Positions 1-15,710 of a DNA stretch of 64,000 nt are shown in pieces. Every line of letters starts with the position of its first letter. The first letter of the stretch is position 1. The DNA is from Beaufortia kweichowensis (Eukaryota; Chordata; Actinopteri; Cypriniformes; Gastromyzontidae). Where the stretch lies: positions 17,057,591 through 17,121,590 of the forward strand of contig CM032805.1 in NCBI GenBank assembly GCA_019155185.1. Direction: 5' to 3'. The notes beneath the pieces are model-generated. The model was not told the origin of the DNA, did not search any database, and worked only from the letters and a program-made list of their open reading frames with translations. Made by a program: the position numbers and the translations under genes.

Positions 1-157
1 CTGAAACTCTAATGACAGAGACATTTGTGAGACTCTTTTCTCATGAGAAATATCTGAGACACACATGAGACTTAAAGACAAGTTTACATTTGATCTCCAT
101 TTAATCTCACTGATATCTAGGAGAAATAATGGAGATATTAAAGAGATCTCATCTGTT
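1..157 (+). repeat. Dispersed repeat copy A (truncated by the window edge)
   Basis: This stretch is a close match to 30329-30491 in the same orientation. Shared blocks include the opening CTGAAACTCTAATGACAGAG and the segment around TCTCATGAGAAATATCTGAG. A more diverged inverted copy lies at 44798-44895. The repeat has no coding capacity. I cannot assign it to a named transposon family. Confidence 0.7.
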
Positions 158-2985
158 CTTTTTGAAAGCTTGTTGTCATGTACATTAGTGTTGGCTTTTT
201 AAGTTTGGCATTTGTGCAGAATGATAATAAAAGCCACTGATATTGTGCTCAAACAGAGATGCCGGGTTTTAAGACAAAGAGAAAAGGAATTTACACTTTC
301 TTGATTTTAAGTCAGAGGAAATCCTGTTTCACACATTTTAAGGAAGGAAATGGATGGCACGGGTTTAGTGTTGGCTGATTTAGACACTGTATCTAAAGAT
401 GCCCAGATCTCTTCTGGGACCGGTTTGGCTATAAATGTGTTTTCTGTGGACTACTTCATTGTGAAAAGGAATGCAAGGCTTTAAGATCTACATCTACTTG
501 TAAATGTCTTTGAAAGAGATTTATTTAACAAAGCAACTTTAACTTGGTTGTAGGGAGGAGTAACTGTGAGTTTGCTGTGATTGTTGAGATTAATCCTGAG
601 ATGTTTATAGCTGGTTTAATTTAATCTAGCTGCTCTCCAGACCCGTCTGTCTGAAAAGTGCCCTAAACCCGACCCAAGCGTGCGTGTGTCCCGTGAAAGA
701 CCGTACAGCCGGTACCTTCATCTTTCTGACGGCTGTAATAAATCCCTGGCTTTAGTTTTCCTTCTTTTGGAAAGTCTAGTAGATTTTGTATCCACTCTGG
801 ACCCGAGCCATGAGAAGATGAAGACATCTGTCTGACTACATCTCAATGCATGAATGTGTTTTCTGGGGGAATCCAGAGAAGATACAGATGCTGTAGGCTC
901 ACTGCCATCTCAGAAGAAACTGTTCCTGGATCAGCGTAGATCTGTGTGATCAGAGCCGACTTTATAAGGTTTACATCGATGAAGTCTTTGTTGGACGGCT
1001 GTCTTTATTTTGCCCACGTTACACAGTAGCTGTCGATTTAACAAGATAATCTTAGAGGGAAATAACATTACTTAAGACTGAAAGGTGGAGATTTTGTTTG
1101 AATGGATTTTAATTTCAGTGTGTTTGATATGTTCAGTACCGTACAGCTGTAGTCATCCATGCTCATTAAGATGAGGTTATTTAACAAGGGAAAACAGACG
1201 GATAACTGCTTTTGTTTCCACGTGCAGCTCTAGTTTGTGTAAAGCAGTAAACAGATGAAATGCGTCATTGTTATCTGTGGAGAACTCCTGTTGCTTCTCA
1301 TCCGTCTAAAGAGATTCTTTGATTTCTTCAGCTTCATTGTGTTTAAATGATTGCAATGCACTTGCCCAAAGTGTCGAGTTTAGGAGTGAACGACATGCAA
1401 AGTAGTTCATTACATGAAATATATCAAAAAGTAAAAAACAAGAGTTTATCGTATTTAAATGTCGGATGTTTCTTTCATCTAATATCCGATTTAGCATCAG
1501 TGGAGCTGAAGTCGATGTGTCTGATGAGAGACACGTCCAACATGTGCAGAAGACGTTCTTTAAAGTGCATAAATGTAAAATAATGCTATAAAGAAAGTGT
1601 GAATAATAAAGTGTCAAGTGTAATTGAATCTCAGACAGTAACTCACAAGCTCATTTTTTGATTTTGTACATCTCATTTGAATGATCTGCTTTTATAGTAT
1701 ATGTTAGATTTACACATTTTTATGATTCACATCATGTGAATTTATATGAACTATCCACGTCAGAATTCTTGTAGGATCAGGCTGGAAATGTTTCATGATT
1801 TTATGTTTAAATTTACATTTCCTATTGGATGTTATTTTGGATCGTTTATGACCATTTGTTTAATTTGTTTTACTGATTCTGTGTTTATATTTTTAAGAAG
1901 TTGTCAGATATTCCTGAAGCACTCGGTGTGTCTGGTCTCTTGCACTTAAGTTGTATTGTAGTTCTTTTATCAGTACAGTTGTTGAACTCCATCTTTAATA
2001 ATCATCTGTTAAAATAACTGACTTAATGAAATAGATTTTACCAGCATTGACCTGTGAAAACACTTCTCGTTCTCTTGATCTCGTGACCCGTAGAAAGCGG
2101 AAGCCTCCCGTTGGAGCTTTACAACTTAATGGATCATAGATGTTTCCTTCCACGTAACTCTCAGATTCGGAGGGGTCGTGAGGTAAAGCAGACAGATGAG
2201 ATGACAGTCTGTTAAGTGGCAATGATGTAACAGCACTACCGCTCTTGAGGAGATCCATATGTCTGTAAGGTCCTGTGAAGTTCTCGCTCCCTGAAGCTCG
2301 TAAATCAAATCCAGAGCGAAGAGCTGCAGAACGTGACCGGACGGATCTGTGAGCGTTGTGTGTTTTTTACAGGATTGTGGGAGGTAGATGAGTTGTGGAG
2401 TGTCTTTTATACTGTATGAACGCATCACTGTGTATGTATTTTAAAACGTGAATGTGTGGTTGCACACGTTACCTTTAACCAGTGCAAGGCCAAAATATGT
2501 CCATCTGTGTTTTTCCTGGAAGTGAATCTCCTCTGGGATATTCTTCATTTCTTACACCGCTTGTGTCAGACCACACACTATATAAGATGATGCGGTTTCA
2601 GAGATTATATTTCGTTTCTCTGTGACATACAGGACAGTGTTCACTCGGGTCCAGATGACTGTATCTTAAACATTTTCTCAGATGTTTTCATGATCTGATC
2701 TGATTATAATACAAATAAACAGTGTAAATAGCTTCATAGCTAAAGCTGAATATTACAAGTATTTTAACAAGAAAAAATGAAGATAAGTATCTTATGAAAG
2801 CAATAGAGAAGAATTGTTATCTGACAGATTGATGGGAGAGAGATTGATGAAGACTTTATGTTTATGGAGATGTGTAGTGTTCATTTGGAGGTTATCACAT
2901 CTCTCATGTTTGAGCAGTTTGTCTGTCCTGCTTTTAAAAGTGATGAGGTGCACAAAGACACACATCTCACAAAACAAACACGCAC
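158..2985. other. No gene recognised
   Basis: Only short, frame-inconsistent open reading frames occur here, and none has recognisable domains or convincing splice sites. The sequence is ordinary AT-rich fish intergenic or intronic DNA. Confidence 0.5.
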
Positions 2986-3061
2986 TGCGTCTGCGTCTGC
3001 GTGTGTGTGTCTGCGTGTGTGTGTGTGCGTGTGTGTGTGTGCGTGTGTGTCTGTGTGTGTG

Positions 3062-3094
<33 letters not shown>

Positions 3095-3311
3095 TGCGTG
3101 TGTGTGTGTCTGCGTGTGTGTGTGTGTCTGTGTGCGTGTCTGTGTGTGTGTGTGTGCGTGTGTGTGTGTCGTGCGTGTCTGTGTGCGTGTCTGTGTGCGT
3201 GTCTGTGTGTGCGTGTCTGTGTGTCTGTGTGTGTCTGTGTGTGTCTGTGTGTGTCTGTGTGTGTGCGCCTGTGTGTGTCTGTGTGTGTGTGATGTGTGCT
3301 TGTGTGTGTTA
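2986..3311. repeat. Imperfect (TG)n microsatellite with TC and CG interruptions
   Basis: About 325 bp of TGTGTG is interrupted by TCTG, GCGTG and GTCGTG steps. All frames stay open by low complexity alone (Cys-Val repeats), which explains the reading frames over it. It is not coding. Confidence 0.95.
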
Positions 3312-3706
3312 TCAGCCGTGGCGAGTTAATGGCTTACAGCAGTGAGTCTAATCTCAGATGTGTTCAGAGATCACACACACACGCACAGGTTTTCATGTTT
3401 TATGGGATCTTTCCACAGTCATAATGACTTTACTATACAAACTGTATATTGTATGGCGTATCACTCACACAAACCTTTCTGCATTAATACATTTACAACA
3501 TCATTTAGTGTGGTTTAATCTTCATAGGGAGCAAAAGGTCAAAACTTCCTGTTCTTCCTCTCTTTGTGAGGACATTAGGTTTACCAGGACCACACACACA
3601 CAGCAGGGATATGCATTACAAATGAATTGACTTTTTATTCACCTTGATGATAAATTGATGTAGCAGATATCAAAAGTACACAGTCTGAATAGATGCATGT
3701 ATTAAG

Positions 3707-4270
3707 TAGGGGTGGGAGAAAAAATCGATGCATCGAGATTCTTTCTCTAACGATTCTGAATCGATTCTATGTCAGAACTTGTTCATCCTGAATATAACTT
3801 TGTTAAAATAAAAGCAATTCACGAGTTCGCCTTTACAGATAATAAGCAAGCGTAATAGTTATGCGTATTTGGCGTGCCGTCCGGGGGAGGGCTCCGAGCT
3901 CGACAGTTCTTCCCGAACCCGGAGCGCTGCCCCCCACGGAAGGTACCGTTGAGGCGTAGGGGTGGAGGAGGGATGCCGAAACGCTAGAGAGAACGAAGGT
4001 AAGGCTGCTTGATTATTTTATAGAGGTTCTCTCTTGCTGATAGGGCAGGCTGTGATTACTAATGATGAATTGGCGGTTCAATTATCTGCGTGCTCCTCGA
4101 AATTAGTTAATCAAACTTCACTAAAATTAAACTTCAAGATGGGAATACTGTCAAAGAGATTCTAACTATAAACAAAAAGCATAAAAATTATATGAAGAAT
4201 CGTTTTGGGATCGGATCGTGAGTCCCAGAATCGGATCGGATCGCGTAGTACATAAAGATTCCCACCCCTA
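3707..4270. mobile_element. Non-autonomous hAT-like DNA transposon, 564 bp
   Basis: The ends are inverted repeats: TAGGGGTGGGA on the left and TCCCACCCCTA on the right. They are flanked by a perfect 8-bp direct repeat GTATTAAG (3699-3706 and 4271-4278), the target-site duplication size typical of hAT transposases. The subterminal regions carry ATCGAT- and GGATCGGATCG-type repeats, and the centre is GC-rich. There is no transposase reading frame, so this is a MITE-like derivative that needed an autonomous relative. The intact duplication suggests a fairly young insertion. The superfamily rests on duplication length and end sequence only. Confidence 0.85.
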
Positions 4271-4836
4271 GTATTAAGTGTTACTTGACTGTATCCTTAT
4301 TGCAATTCAGTAAAATCCTTTTCTAGTTCAATACATTCATACGTTGCATATTATTTAAAGTTCATCCAATAAAACTTTGAACCTTGATATTTTATTCGGT
4401 GAATTTACCACAGACAAACCAGTTGTATAATGCGTGTGTGTGTGAAGTGGACACATGTGGGGCGGCTCTTTCACAGAGCAGCTATTGTCTTCTGTAGTGA
4501 TGATGTTGCTCAATCTGTATTTACTGTAATTTAAGGAGTCCTCGTCTCTCCTCCCATCACGCTGCATGCGCTCCGTCACGTATCCCTGCAGCTCTTGGGA
4601 AAACCTCTGGACCTCCGTGTCGCTCTGACTGTATGAATTGGCCGGAGACCCAAACCGCAAAGCACGATGGTAGAGCGGGGGGGTGTTTTGGACCTCTCGC
4701 AGGTGTCAGGATTTGGACCTCTGGGGTGGGATAGGCTCTCTTTTCCCGGCTTATTTCTTAATAACTCAATCCTGCGGAGTCATTAGAGTCTTGTAATGGT
4801 GTTCCTGACCTCCAGCGAAACACCAGTCCCAGTGGC

Positions 4837-4849
4837 TGACCTTTGACCT
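4837..4849 (-). promoter_or_regulatory. Perfect DR1 nuclear-receptor element
   Basis: The plus strand reads TGACCTTTGACCT, that is AGGTCA-A-AGGTCA on the minus strand. This is the consensus direct repeat with 1-bp spacing bound by HNF4, COUP-TF, PPAR/RXR or RXR homodimers. The match is exact. Whether it is used, and by which gene, is unknown. Confidence 0.4.
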
Positions 4850-5367
4850 TTGGATTGGGACTGTTTGAATTGGCATCTGGTGCATCTCTAGAGAGATTTG
4901 AGAAACCCGATGACGGTTTTACAGATGGATTTGCCTTCTGTGTGTTCTGACATACGCTGAATGTAAAATAGGTACACGTTTGTGTGACATGAGCTCATTT
5001 GAAATGTGCTTAACTTAAGCCAAAATTGATGTGGTTTGATTCAATTGAATCAAGACGTGGATCTTAAAGATTTTTTTAGTTTATCACAGTAGAAATGGAC
5101 GGTTAGGTCAGGCAGATTGCATTATGGGAAATGGCTCTGCCTTGCTTTGTGCAAATGAACCTTTATCTACAGCCTGGTTTGTCGTGGTCCAATAAGAAAA
5201 TGATCCTGAAAATTGGATTGTTAGATTATTGTTCTTCTAACTACTTGTGTAAATATTCAGACGGCAGGAGTAACTCTGTACTGACTCGAGATGAAAATTT
5301 ACACTTTTTTTCCAGTTAAATAATATATATTATGGGTCTGTTTTTATGTGTATATATATATATTTCT

Positions 5368-5484
5368 TTCCTGTAGCTCAGGTCATAGATTCAATCCCAT
5401 ATTGCACATACATACAAATAATTATTTAATAATGCACAGTAAGCCACTTTGGATAAGTTCCTGCCAAATGTATAAATGTAAATG
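5368..5484 (+). mobile_element. Decayed tRNA-derived SINE (cyprinid type)
   Basis: It begins TTCCTGTAGCTCAGG (an A-box-like tRNA head) and continues to a B-box remnant around GATTCAATCCC. It ends with the typical fish tail AAGCCACTTTGGATAAG and CCAAATGTATAAATGTAAATG. Several substitutions and a shortened head show it is old. The assignment relies on my knowledge of this abundant cyprinid SINE. Confidence 0.65.
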
Positions 5485-6663
5485 AATCAGGTGTTTGCAG
5501 TAAGCTTTAGGGATATCTTACATGCACATTTATGTTTGGTGCAGGTGCTACAGATACTGTAATGTTCATGATTTACACGATGATTTTTAGTTTTATCAAG
5601 CAACAGTAAGAGAGCTTAAAAATACAGTAGAGCTCTAAAAGGTTATTTGTTTAGATCATCTGGATCTTTGAGAACATTTGATGAGAAATGTTGATATTGA
5701 GAACTTTCTTTTACTTCTTGTCTCAGTTCTGTTCTGTTTTTTCAGGATCTGTTTTTCAGTTCTGTTCTGTTTCAGGATCTTATTTAACACAATCCCATTG
5801 TCTTCTTCAGAACCAGTAACTCTGTTATATTCTCTAAAAACATCTGTAAAATCACTTCAATCTCCGTAAAGGGCAGTTCCTGTAATTGAGGATTCAGGCT
5901 ATTATAATCTTTACTGTAATACATGATTTATTTATTTCACAGAACTGTGTACTGGTTTTAATATGAATTAATGTAACTCGTTCTGCCAAACTCTTCTGGA
6001 TGTGTCCCAGTGTGAAATACACCTCGTTGCTTTAGCTAATAAAACTGGACTTTTATGGGATTAAATCAACAGTCTGTTTTTAAATCAACTGTTTTCTTCC
6101 AAATGAAACGTTTTATTTAGCAATAAACAAGATTTTGCAAGTCAAAATCATGTTGGCATGATGGCTGCACATCAAACACAACACAGAAATTATGGATCCA
6201 AATGTGTATCATGATGGTCAGTGTTTTTGTGCATTAAGGCAAAACATTTTGCATGGATTTTTCTCTATTGAATATTACATTTGTGGTTGATTTAAATGAA
6301 AATAATAATTACTGATATAGTTGGTAAAATAGATGTTTAAGCCATGTGCTCAAATTATGTCACTCAGTAAAATTAAATAATTATTTCTAAAAGCAGGTCA
6401 CAGCATAATGAGGTGTGACATCACTAGTTTTTGTATTTCAGCATACAAAATGTTGTTTATTTGTCATAATGATACAAACAAAAACTGGCTAATAACTGGC
6501 TAATGAAAAACAAACAAGTAAATATTTTTTTATTTCAATGAGTTGTTCAAATTTTATAGTTTCCTGAAAGTTTACAGGCAGTCTGGTTCTTTGAAGGGAA
6601 CCAGAGGAACATCCAGAGGAACGAGGTGATGTAGTTAATACTGTATGTACTGTATGCAGGGGT

Positions 6664-10397
<3,734 letters not shown>

Positions 10398-11600
10398 GTT
10401 TGTTTGTTTGTCTCTTTCATACAGTCAGGTAAAGGATGCGTGTGAACAGACACTTGTACTCATGTCTGTATATAGTTTCTGAGCGTGTGTGTTTGTGTGT
10501 ATGCATTTACAGGCTCCGGTTCTCTTATGTCAGGGAAAAACATTTCAGCTAAAATCCTGCAAACTATAAACATTTAGATTACAGAGTTCAGTGAGTTACA
10601 GTCTTCACTTACTGCCGTTGTGTTTCCATCAGGTCACTTTAGACTGATCTCATGCACACCTCACATGAAGGAACCTTTTAATAAACACAATGTTTTTTTT
10701 CCTAATATTTTAGAAAAGTGTGGAGAATATGAGTGATGCTTGACCATGTCATGATGCTGTGGGTGATGCTGATGGTCCAAACACTTCAATACTTCAGGTA
10801 AGTGATGAAAAAAGATATACTCTTTACTAAAGCAGACCTGCTCAGTTTCCAGTAAGCTGATATACCAGAATTTCACTGCGTCTGACAAATAATTATAGAT
10901 CTTATACACGTTGCGTCACATCTGTTAAATTATTGAGCCGTAAGATTTACTGACAGATCCAGAGGTTTCTTCCCTTAAGAATTACTTATTTTTTGCTCTG
11001 TGAGAAAAAATAAAAGTTTTTGTTGAGTAACACCGTTTCACAAAATCAAAATACCTCAATGGTTCCAATTATACTTTTGTGATATTTTAGTGTAATTTAA
11101 TTCCATATACATCTGTTTTCATGAGGTTAGTTGTGGTGTACATATTCCACACATGTACTGATGTGAATGTTTAGTTTTTCCCGTCTGGCTGAACTGAACT
11201 GGTGTCCGGCGGTCCTGAAGAAAGACAGTCTTTCAGTGTGGAGGTTTATCACAGAGACACGTCCTCCGTGCGTGTGTGGTGTGCAGTAGATCATCCTGCA
11301 CGGCCCGTCATGTCTGGCCGTCCTCCAGATCGCTGCGGTATCATGACGGGCCGTGTGTTGGTCTGCTCTGAATTAAACCGTGTAAATGTAAAACTCCCTC
11401 TGAGACGCACATGGGCCGCTGTGCTGCACGTTCACATGAGCTCTGATCAGGTACTTCTGATATAGAAACCAAATGAGATAATACATTTATACTTATAAGT
11501 CAGATGTACAATCTGCATTTTGTCAAAGTGTGTTCGAGCACAACATCAAACAGACACAACAAAAGTCACTTGATGTAAAAATGAAAAATATAAAAGACAA
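10398..11600. other. Noncoding stretch downstream of the CYP1C pair
   Basis: No exon or domain is recognised. The frame at 11202-11465 has no supporting features. Confidence 0.4.
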
Positions 11601-11615
11601 TGTTCATATAAAAGA

Positions 11616-12256
11616 GACGACACATTTTTATTGACAGTTCACAAGCAGCCAGTTTTACTATTAAAAAACATTTGTAGTTTCGTGATGACAGATTTGTGGT
11701 TTTGTTTTTGTGGTTTTGCTTATACAAACTTGTTTAATTTGGCTTGTTATTATGAAAAATTACACTTGGATACAATAAGAAAGTTGTCCTAATATTCCTA
11801 AAATAACAATTACCTCAAAGCTGCTAAAAACACATTTTTTAAAATAGCTATTTTTCCAAGTAAATGATCAAATCTGAAAGCTGAGAATGATTTGATATGC
11901 ACACACCCATACAAACAAAGTATGAAGTATTAATAAAATCTCTGTTCATTGTATGTTGAATACAGGTACTTAAAGGGACAGTTTACCTAAAAATCACAAT
12001 GCCTTCATCATTTCTTCATCCTCATGTTATTTTAAACCTGTATGACTTTCTTTCTTTTTGCAGAGAAGAAAAAGATGATATTTGGAAGAATGTTGGTAAT
12101 CAAACAACACACAGTGATATACAGGATTTAATGACATGAGAATGAATAAATGAAGACAGAATTTGTATTTCTTTAAGAAGAATTCTGTGTTAAAGGTAAA
12201 TTAACATTAGTTTCATATTGTTTTAGTACATACCTGATTCATCATAGTGTAGTGTA
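11616..12256 (-). other. Probable 3'UTR of the 515-aa CYP1C gene
   Basis: Downstream of the stop codon on the minus strand, the first good polyadenylation signal is AATAAA (plus TTTATT near 11616-11622). That gives a 3'UTR of about 640 nt. It contains the MITE at 11970-12175. The end is inferred from the signal only. Confidence 0.4.
11970..12175. mobile_element. Abundant teleost MITE, nearly full length
   Basis: It starts TTAAAGGGACAGTTTACCTA, continues through CATCCTCATGTTATTTTAAA and GTATGACTTTCTTTC, then GGAAGAATGTTGGTAA. It ends with the complementary arm ATGAAGACAGAATTTGTATT. This is the layout of a very common fish fold-back element that starts TTAAAGGGATAGTTCACCC in better copies. It sits in the probable 3'UTR of the 515-aa CYP1C gene. 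Confidence 0.7.
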
Positions 12257-13804
12257 TCAGGAATGGGAAAGCTCACTTAATAACTTTCCTCTGGGTTTGG
12301 CAGAGATTTTATAATAAAAGGGCTTAAGTGTTAAACCATAAGAACAGTTTAAAGTCAAATCCTGGGAAGGATCAGGCTCAAATCTCAGCTGATGCAGTAA
12401 TGCAGCAGCGATCAGAAAAACTTCAACTTTTGCGACATGCTCTCCAATGCATCTTCTCTTCCCGACAGAGAATATCATCACGCTGTTGGTCAGGTCCTTA
12501 TCCAGATCTCCGTTCTCATCCAAGAATCTGGACGGGTCGAAGATGTGCGGGTCTCTCCACTTCTGAGGGTCGTGGTTGATGGACCACTGATTGATGAACA
12601 CCACGGAGTCTTTGGGGATGTGGAGACCCTCGATGGTGACGTCTGAAGTGGTGGAGTGAGGTATGGTGACCGGCACGAAGCTGGTGTAGCGCATGGTCTC
12701 GTAGATGAACGCGTCCAGGTAAGGCAGACTGCTTTTGTCTTCCATCGAGGGGAGTCTGTCACGGCCCACCACTTTATCGATCTGATCTTGGAGTTTGATC
12801 TGGATCGATGGATATTTGACCAACAGAAGCAGCATCCAGTGCAGGGCGGTGGAGACGGTGTCCAGACCCGCTCCGATCAGATCTGCTACGGTCGCCTCCG
12901 CGTGAGCCTCCGTTAAACCCGTGTCCGCGTCAACGTGATCCATCACTCTAATAATGGCGTCGCTCATGTCTCTGGTGACCTCGGGGTCAAAGGTTTGTCG
13001 GTGTTCAACAACTTTACATTTAACAAAACAAAAGAAGTCATTGTTGAGGTCCTTAAAGATCTGAAAGACGTTCCTCACCGGGTTGGGGAAAGACTGTAAC
13101 CAGGGCATGACATCTATCAAATTTCCAGCACCTACGATCTCACCAAACTTATTGACTCTGCACAGGAGAGCTTTAAACTCTCGGTCATCGTGTCCGTAAC
13201 GTTTCCCAAAGCAAAGAGCGCAAATAACGTTAGCGGCCGCGACCGTCAGTTCATGAGAGGGATTCAAATATTGACCATTTCGACTCAGAAACACTTGAAT
13301 CAGTTCCACGGCCTCGGCTGTAATGTTCTTCTCGAAGGATTTCCTCGTTTGGCTGTTTGCTGATGAAAAGGCACGAATGCTGGATTGAGCTATTTTACGG
13401 TGGATCTTCCACCGTTTGCTGTAACTGTTGAACGTCATGCTTTTTCCTCCAGATACGGACCGGAAAGACGCAAAGTCCGGTCTGCCAGCGAACTCTGCGC
13501 TGTGTTGGAGCAGCGCCTCACGGATGACCGCCTCTCCGTTCAAAACCACAACGTCGCTGCTTCCCAGTCGGATCTGGTAGATGTTTCCATATCTCTCTGC
13601 CAGTTTGGAGAAGGTGATGTGGGGCATTTGACCGAGTTGCATGGCGTTACCCACAAGCGGCCAGGCAAAAGGCCCTGGAAGGTTCTTCTTTAGTGTTTGG
13701 TTTCTGACCCAGAAACAAGCCTCCAGACAGCAGAGGATGATGAAGGATATAATGAGAGCTGGATGGATCTGTAAACTCCATTCCTCTGTCTCTGACAGTT
13801 CCAT
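12257..13804 (-). CDS. cyp1c2: Cytochrome P450 family 1 subfamily C, 515-aa copy (CYP1C2-like)
   Basis: A complete intronless reading frame for a microsomal haem-thiolate monooxygenase. CYP1 enzymes oxidise polycyclic aromatics, oestrogens and fatty acids with electrons from P450 reductase at the endoplasmic reticulum. An N-terminal membrane anchor (about residues 14-33) is followed by the proline hinge LPGPFAWPLVGNAMQLG. The I-helix AGLDT, the K-helix ETMR, the meander DPSRF and the haem loop FSVGKRRCIG with ligand Cys452 are all present. The length fits the family. It lies about 1.9 kb downstream of its 526-aa paralogue in the same orientation. Residues about 308-446 are almost identical at DNA level to the paralogue, unlike the rest, which points to gene conversion. 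CYP1C is secure from the paired, intronless arrangement and sequence; the number 2 rests on recall of family sequences and is tentative. Confidence 0.9.
   Translation of the reverse strand: MELSETEEWSLQIHPALIISFIILCCLEACFWVRNQTLKKNLPGPFAWPLVGNAMQLGQMPHITFSKLAERYGNIYQIRLGSSDVVVLNGEAVIREALLQHSAEFAGRPDFASFRSVSGGKSMTFNSYSKRWKIHRKIAQSSIRAFSSANSQTRKSFEKNITAEAVELIQVFLSRNGQYLNPSHELTVAAANVICALCFGKRYGHDDREFKALLCRVNKFGEIVGAGNLIDVMPWLQSFPNPVRNVFQIFKDLNNDFFCFVKCKVVEHRQTFDPEVTRDMSDAIIRVMDHVDADTGLTEAHAEATVADLIGAGLDTVSTALHWMLLLLVKYPSIQIKLQDQIDKVVGRDRLPSMEDKSSLPYLDAFIYETMRYTSFVPVTIPHSTTSDVTIEGLHIPKDSVVFINQWSINHDPQKWRDPHIFDPSRFLDENGDLDKDLTNSVMIFSVGKRRCIGEHVAKVEVFLIAAALLHQLRFEPDPSQDLTLNCSYGLTLKPFYYKISAKPRGKLLSELSHS
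12468..12883 (-). other. Near-identical tract shared with the paralogue (gene conversion, recipient or donor)
   Basis: These 416 bp match 15922-16337 with two differences (12580/16034 and 12806/16260). Similarity drops sharply at both ends. The tract covers the I-helix to the segment just before the haem-binding loop. Confidence 0.85.
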
Positions 13805-13927
13805 GATACTGCCAAACTCTAAAGGTTTCTGTTTGATTTAGCAAATTAAATGCGGATTAGATAAATGTCTATTATTCTGAGTCTTGGATGGGAAGACAGA
13901 CACATGTTTCAGTCTGAACCCTGTGTT

Positions 13928-13941
13928 TTATATCTCTAAAG
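13928..13941 (-). promoter_or_regulatory. TATA box of the 515-aa CYP1C gene
   Basis: On the minus strand the sequence reads GATATAAAACAC, about 125 bp upstream of the start codon, which predicts transcription starting near 13900. GCGTG cores further upstream lie at 14342-14346 and 14398-14402. Confidence 0.5.
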
Positions 13942-14341
13942 TGGTTCATTTAATTGAGTTTTAACTCGTTTGCTCTCCGAAACCGAAGCGTAAAGAACAA
14001 ATGAACATTCACAGATATCATGAAGAGGAGAACACGTTTGTCTATAGCTGATGTGATGATCTACACCTGTCATCTCTCTGTTAGTTAATGTGATGAAGCA
14101 CACCTGTGATTTCTGTGTCCGGCTGAAAAAATACTATTAAATCATTGTGTTAAATAAAGTTTGATCTGTGGTGCTTTCTGTGTATTTTTGAGATTGTTTG
14201 TATTAAAGTACTGAGTTGACTATTATTTTAGTTTGTTTTTTGTTTAGAAATGTATTAATACAAATGATTTAAGTGTGCTTTAATGGGATTTCATTGCATT
14301 TTAAATCACACTTGTGATCACAGATAAATGTTTCTGAAAAA

Positions 14342-14402
14342 CACGCTGAAACTCGTGAAGGTTTTGAGCTTTTATCATGTTTAAATCAAAGACCGGACAC
14401 GC
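14342..14402 (-). promoter_or_regulatory. Two AHR-type (XRE/DRE) cores
   Basis: CACGC on the plus strand at 14342-14346 and at 14398-14402 is GCGTG on the coding strand. They lie about 400-460 bp upstream of the TATA box. GCGTG is the core bound by the AHR-ARNT dimer that induces CYP1 genes. The core is short, so chance occurrence is possible. Confidence 0.35.
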
Positions 14403-14837
14403 ATTAAATTAAATCTGTGTGTGTTTATCATGAGATAAAATAATGAAGATAAATTCACCTTAAAGATGTTTCTACACAACCAAAAGACTAAATGCAACAA
14501 GATATTATTTACTTAAAATTAATTACAGTCACTTTGACTATAAACAGGTTTTACATTATTTTAAGTCATTAAAATAAATTTCAACTTATTTTTATAGCCT
14601 AAGTTATGGAAACTCACTACAGACCAAGATATAAACTATTGAGTTAAAGTTGATTAAACTTAAACTTTCAAGGCAGCAAAGATTTGTTTTACAGTGAATG
14701 TTTATGAGAACGGACAGACGCAGATCATTCAGATAAAAAGACTAAAGTGTGTGTTTCAGTAAAGCATCTCTTACAGAATTAAAATCATTTTGGTCACAAG
14801 CAGAGAGATTGACAACATCTTCACGTTTAAACAGCAC

Positions 14838-15710
14838 TTTATTTAGTCCACATGTAGCTTATTTACCTCGAGTAAAAAACATATATAATCTAAAAATAGC
14901 TGAATAAAAATGTTATTTCCAAATAAGTGGTATAAACTCCTGAAGACATGCACTTTAATTCTACAAACGTTCAGTGTAAACATCACCATAATGTTTATAA
15001 TACAATATAAAAACATCCTGGAAATACTTCTAATTTTCACTGCTGTAATATTTCGTTGCAGGTTATATACATGAAGGAGGATTTGAGAGAAGCTTCACGA
15101 TGACATCGTGATGAAGAGCGGGACACTGAAGACCTTCATCATCAAGTTTATAGCAACACCGTTATTGCACAGATTCATATTTAAAACATACAAAGCCTTA
15201 TTTGATAATTAATAGTATCTATAGAGGCTAACTGTGAAATATAAACGCTTTAAAATTCCTGAAGCTTATAATCAGACCAGTATACTGTATAACCATGCGT
15301 ATTTCCTGTAAACATAGTTATGTGCACTGCTGTGCAAATTCTGCATCACAATGAATCAAGCTGATGAAAAAGAGAAACAGCTGTTCTTCTGTAACACATT
15401 ATCCACAAAACAAACCACTGCATGATATTATATCATAATCATTGATACAGTGGCTTGTGATTTGACTAGAAACATATTGCAATCTTGTATTTTAAATGAT
15501 TATACAATAACAGTCCTGCTAAAGAGATTTAAGCATCTGACAACACATTCCATGGATTTTTTTTTTAAAACAATTATTACAAACATATATAACCTGTGTA
15601 AATATTTGTTAAATATACATAATACTACATCATTCAGTGCAGATTCACTAATACTCATTGTTATGTTGAATATACATTTGCAATATTTTCTTTCCTTCAG
15701 TCACGAGAAG
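14838..15710 (-). other. Probable 3'UTR of the 526-aa CYP1C gene
   Basis: The AT-rich region below the stop codon runs to an AATAAA on the minus strand (plus TTTATT near 14838-14843), giving about 870 nt. The end is inferred from the signal only. Confidence 0.35.

Noticed and set aside
2814..3345. Open frames of Cys/Val repeats over the TG tract
   Set aside because: Low-complexity dinucleotide translation in several frames at once; no real protein features.
12490..12762. 90-residue minus-strand frame repeated identically at 15944-16216
   Set aside because: Out-of-frame shadow of the CYP1C genes; its identity merely reflects the conversion tract.
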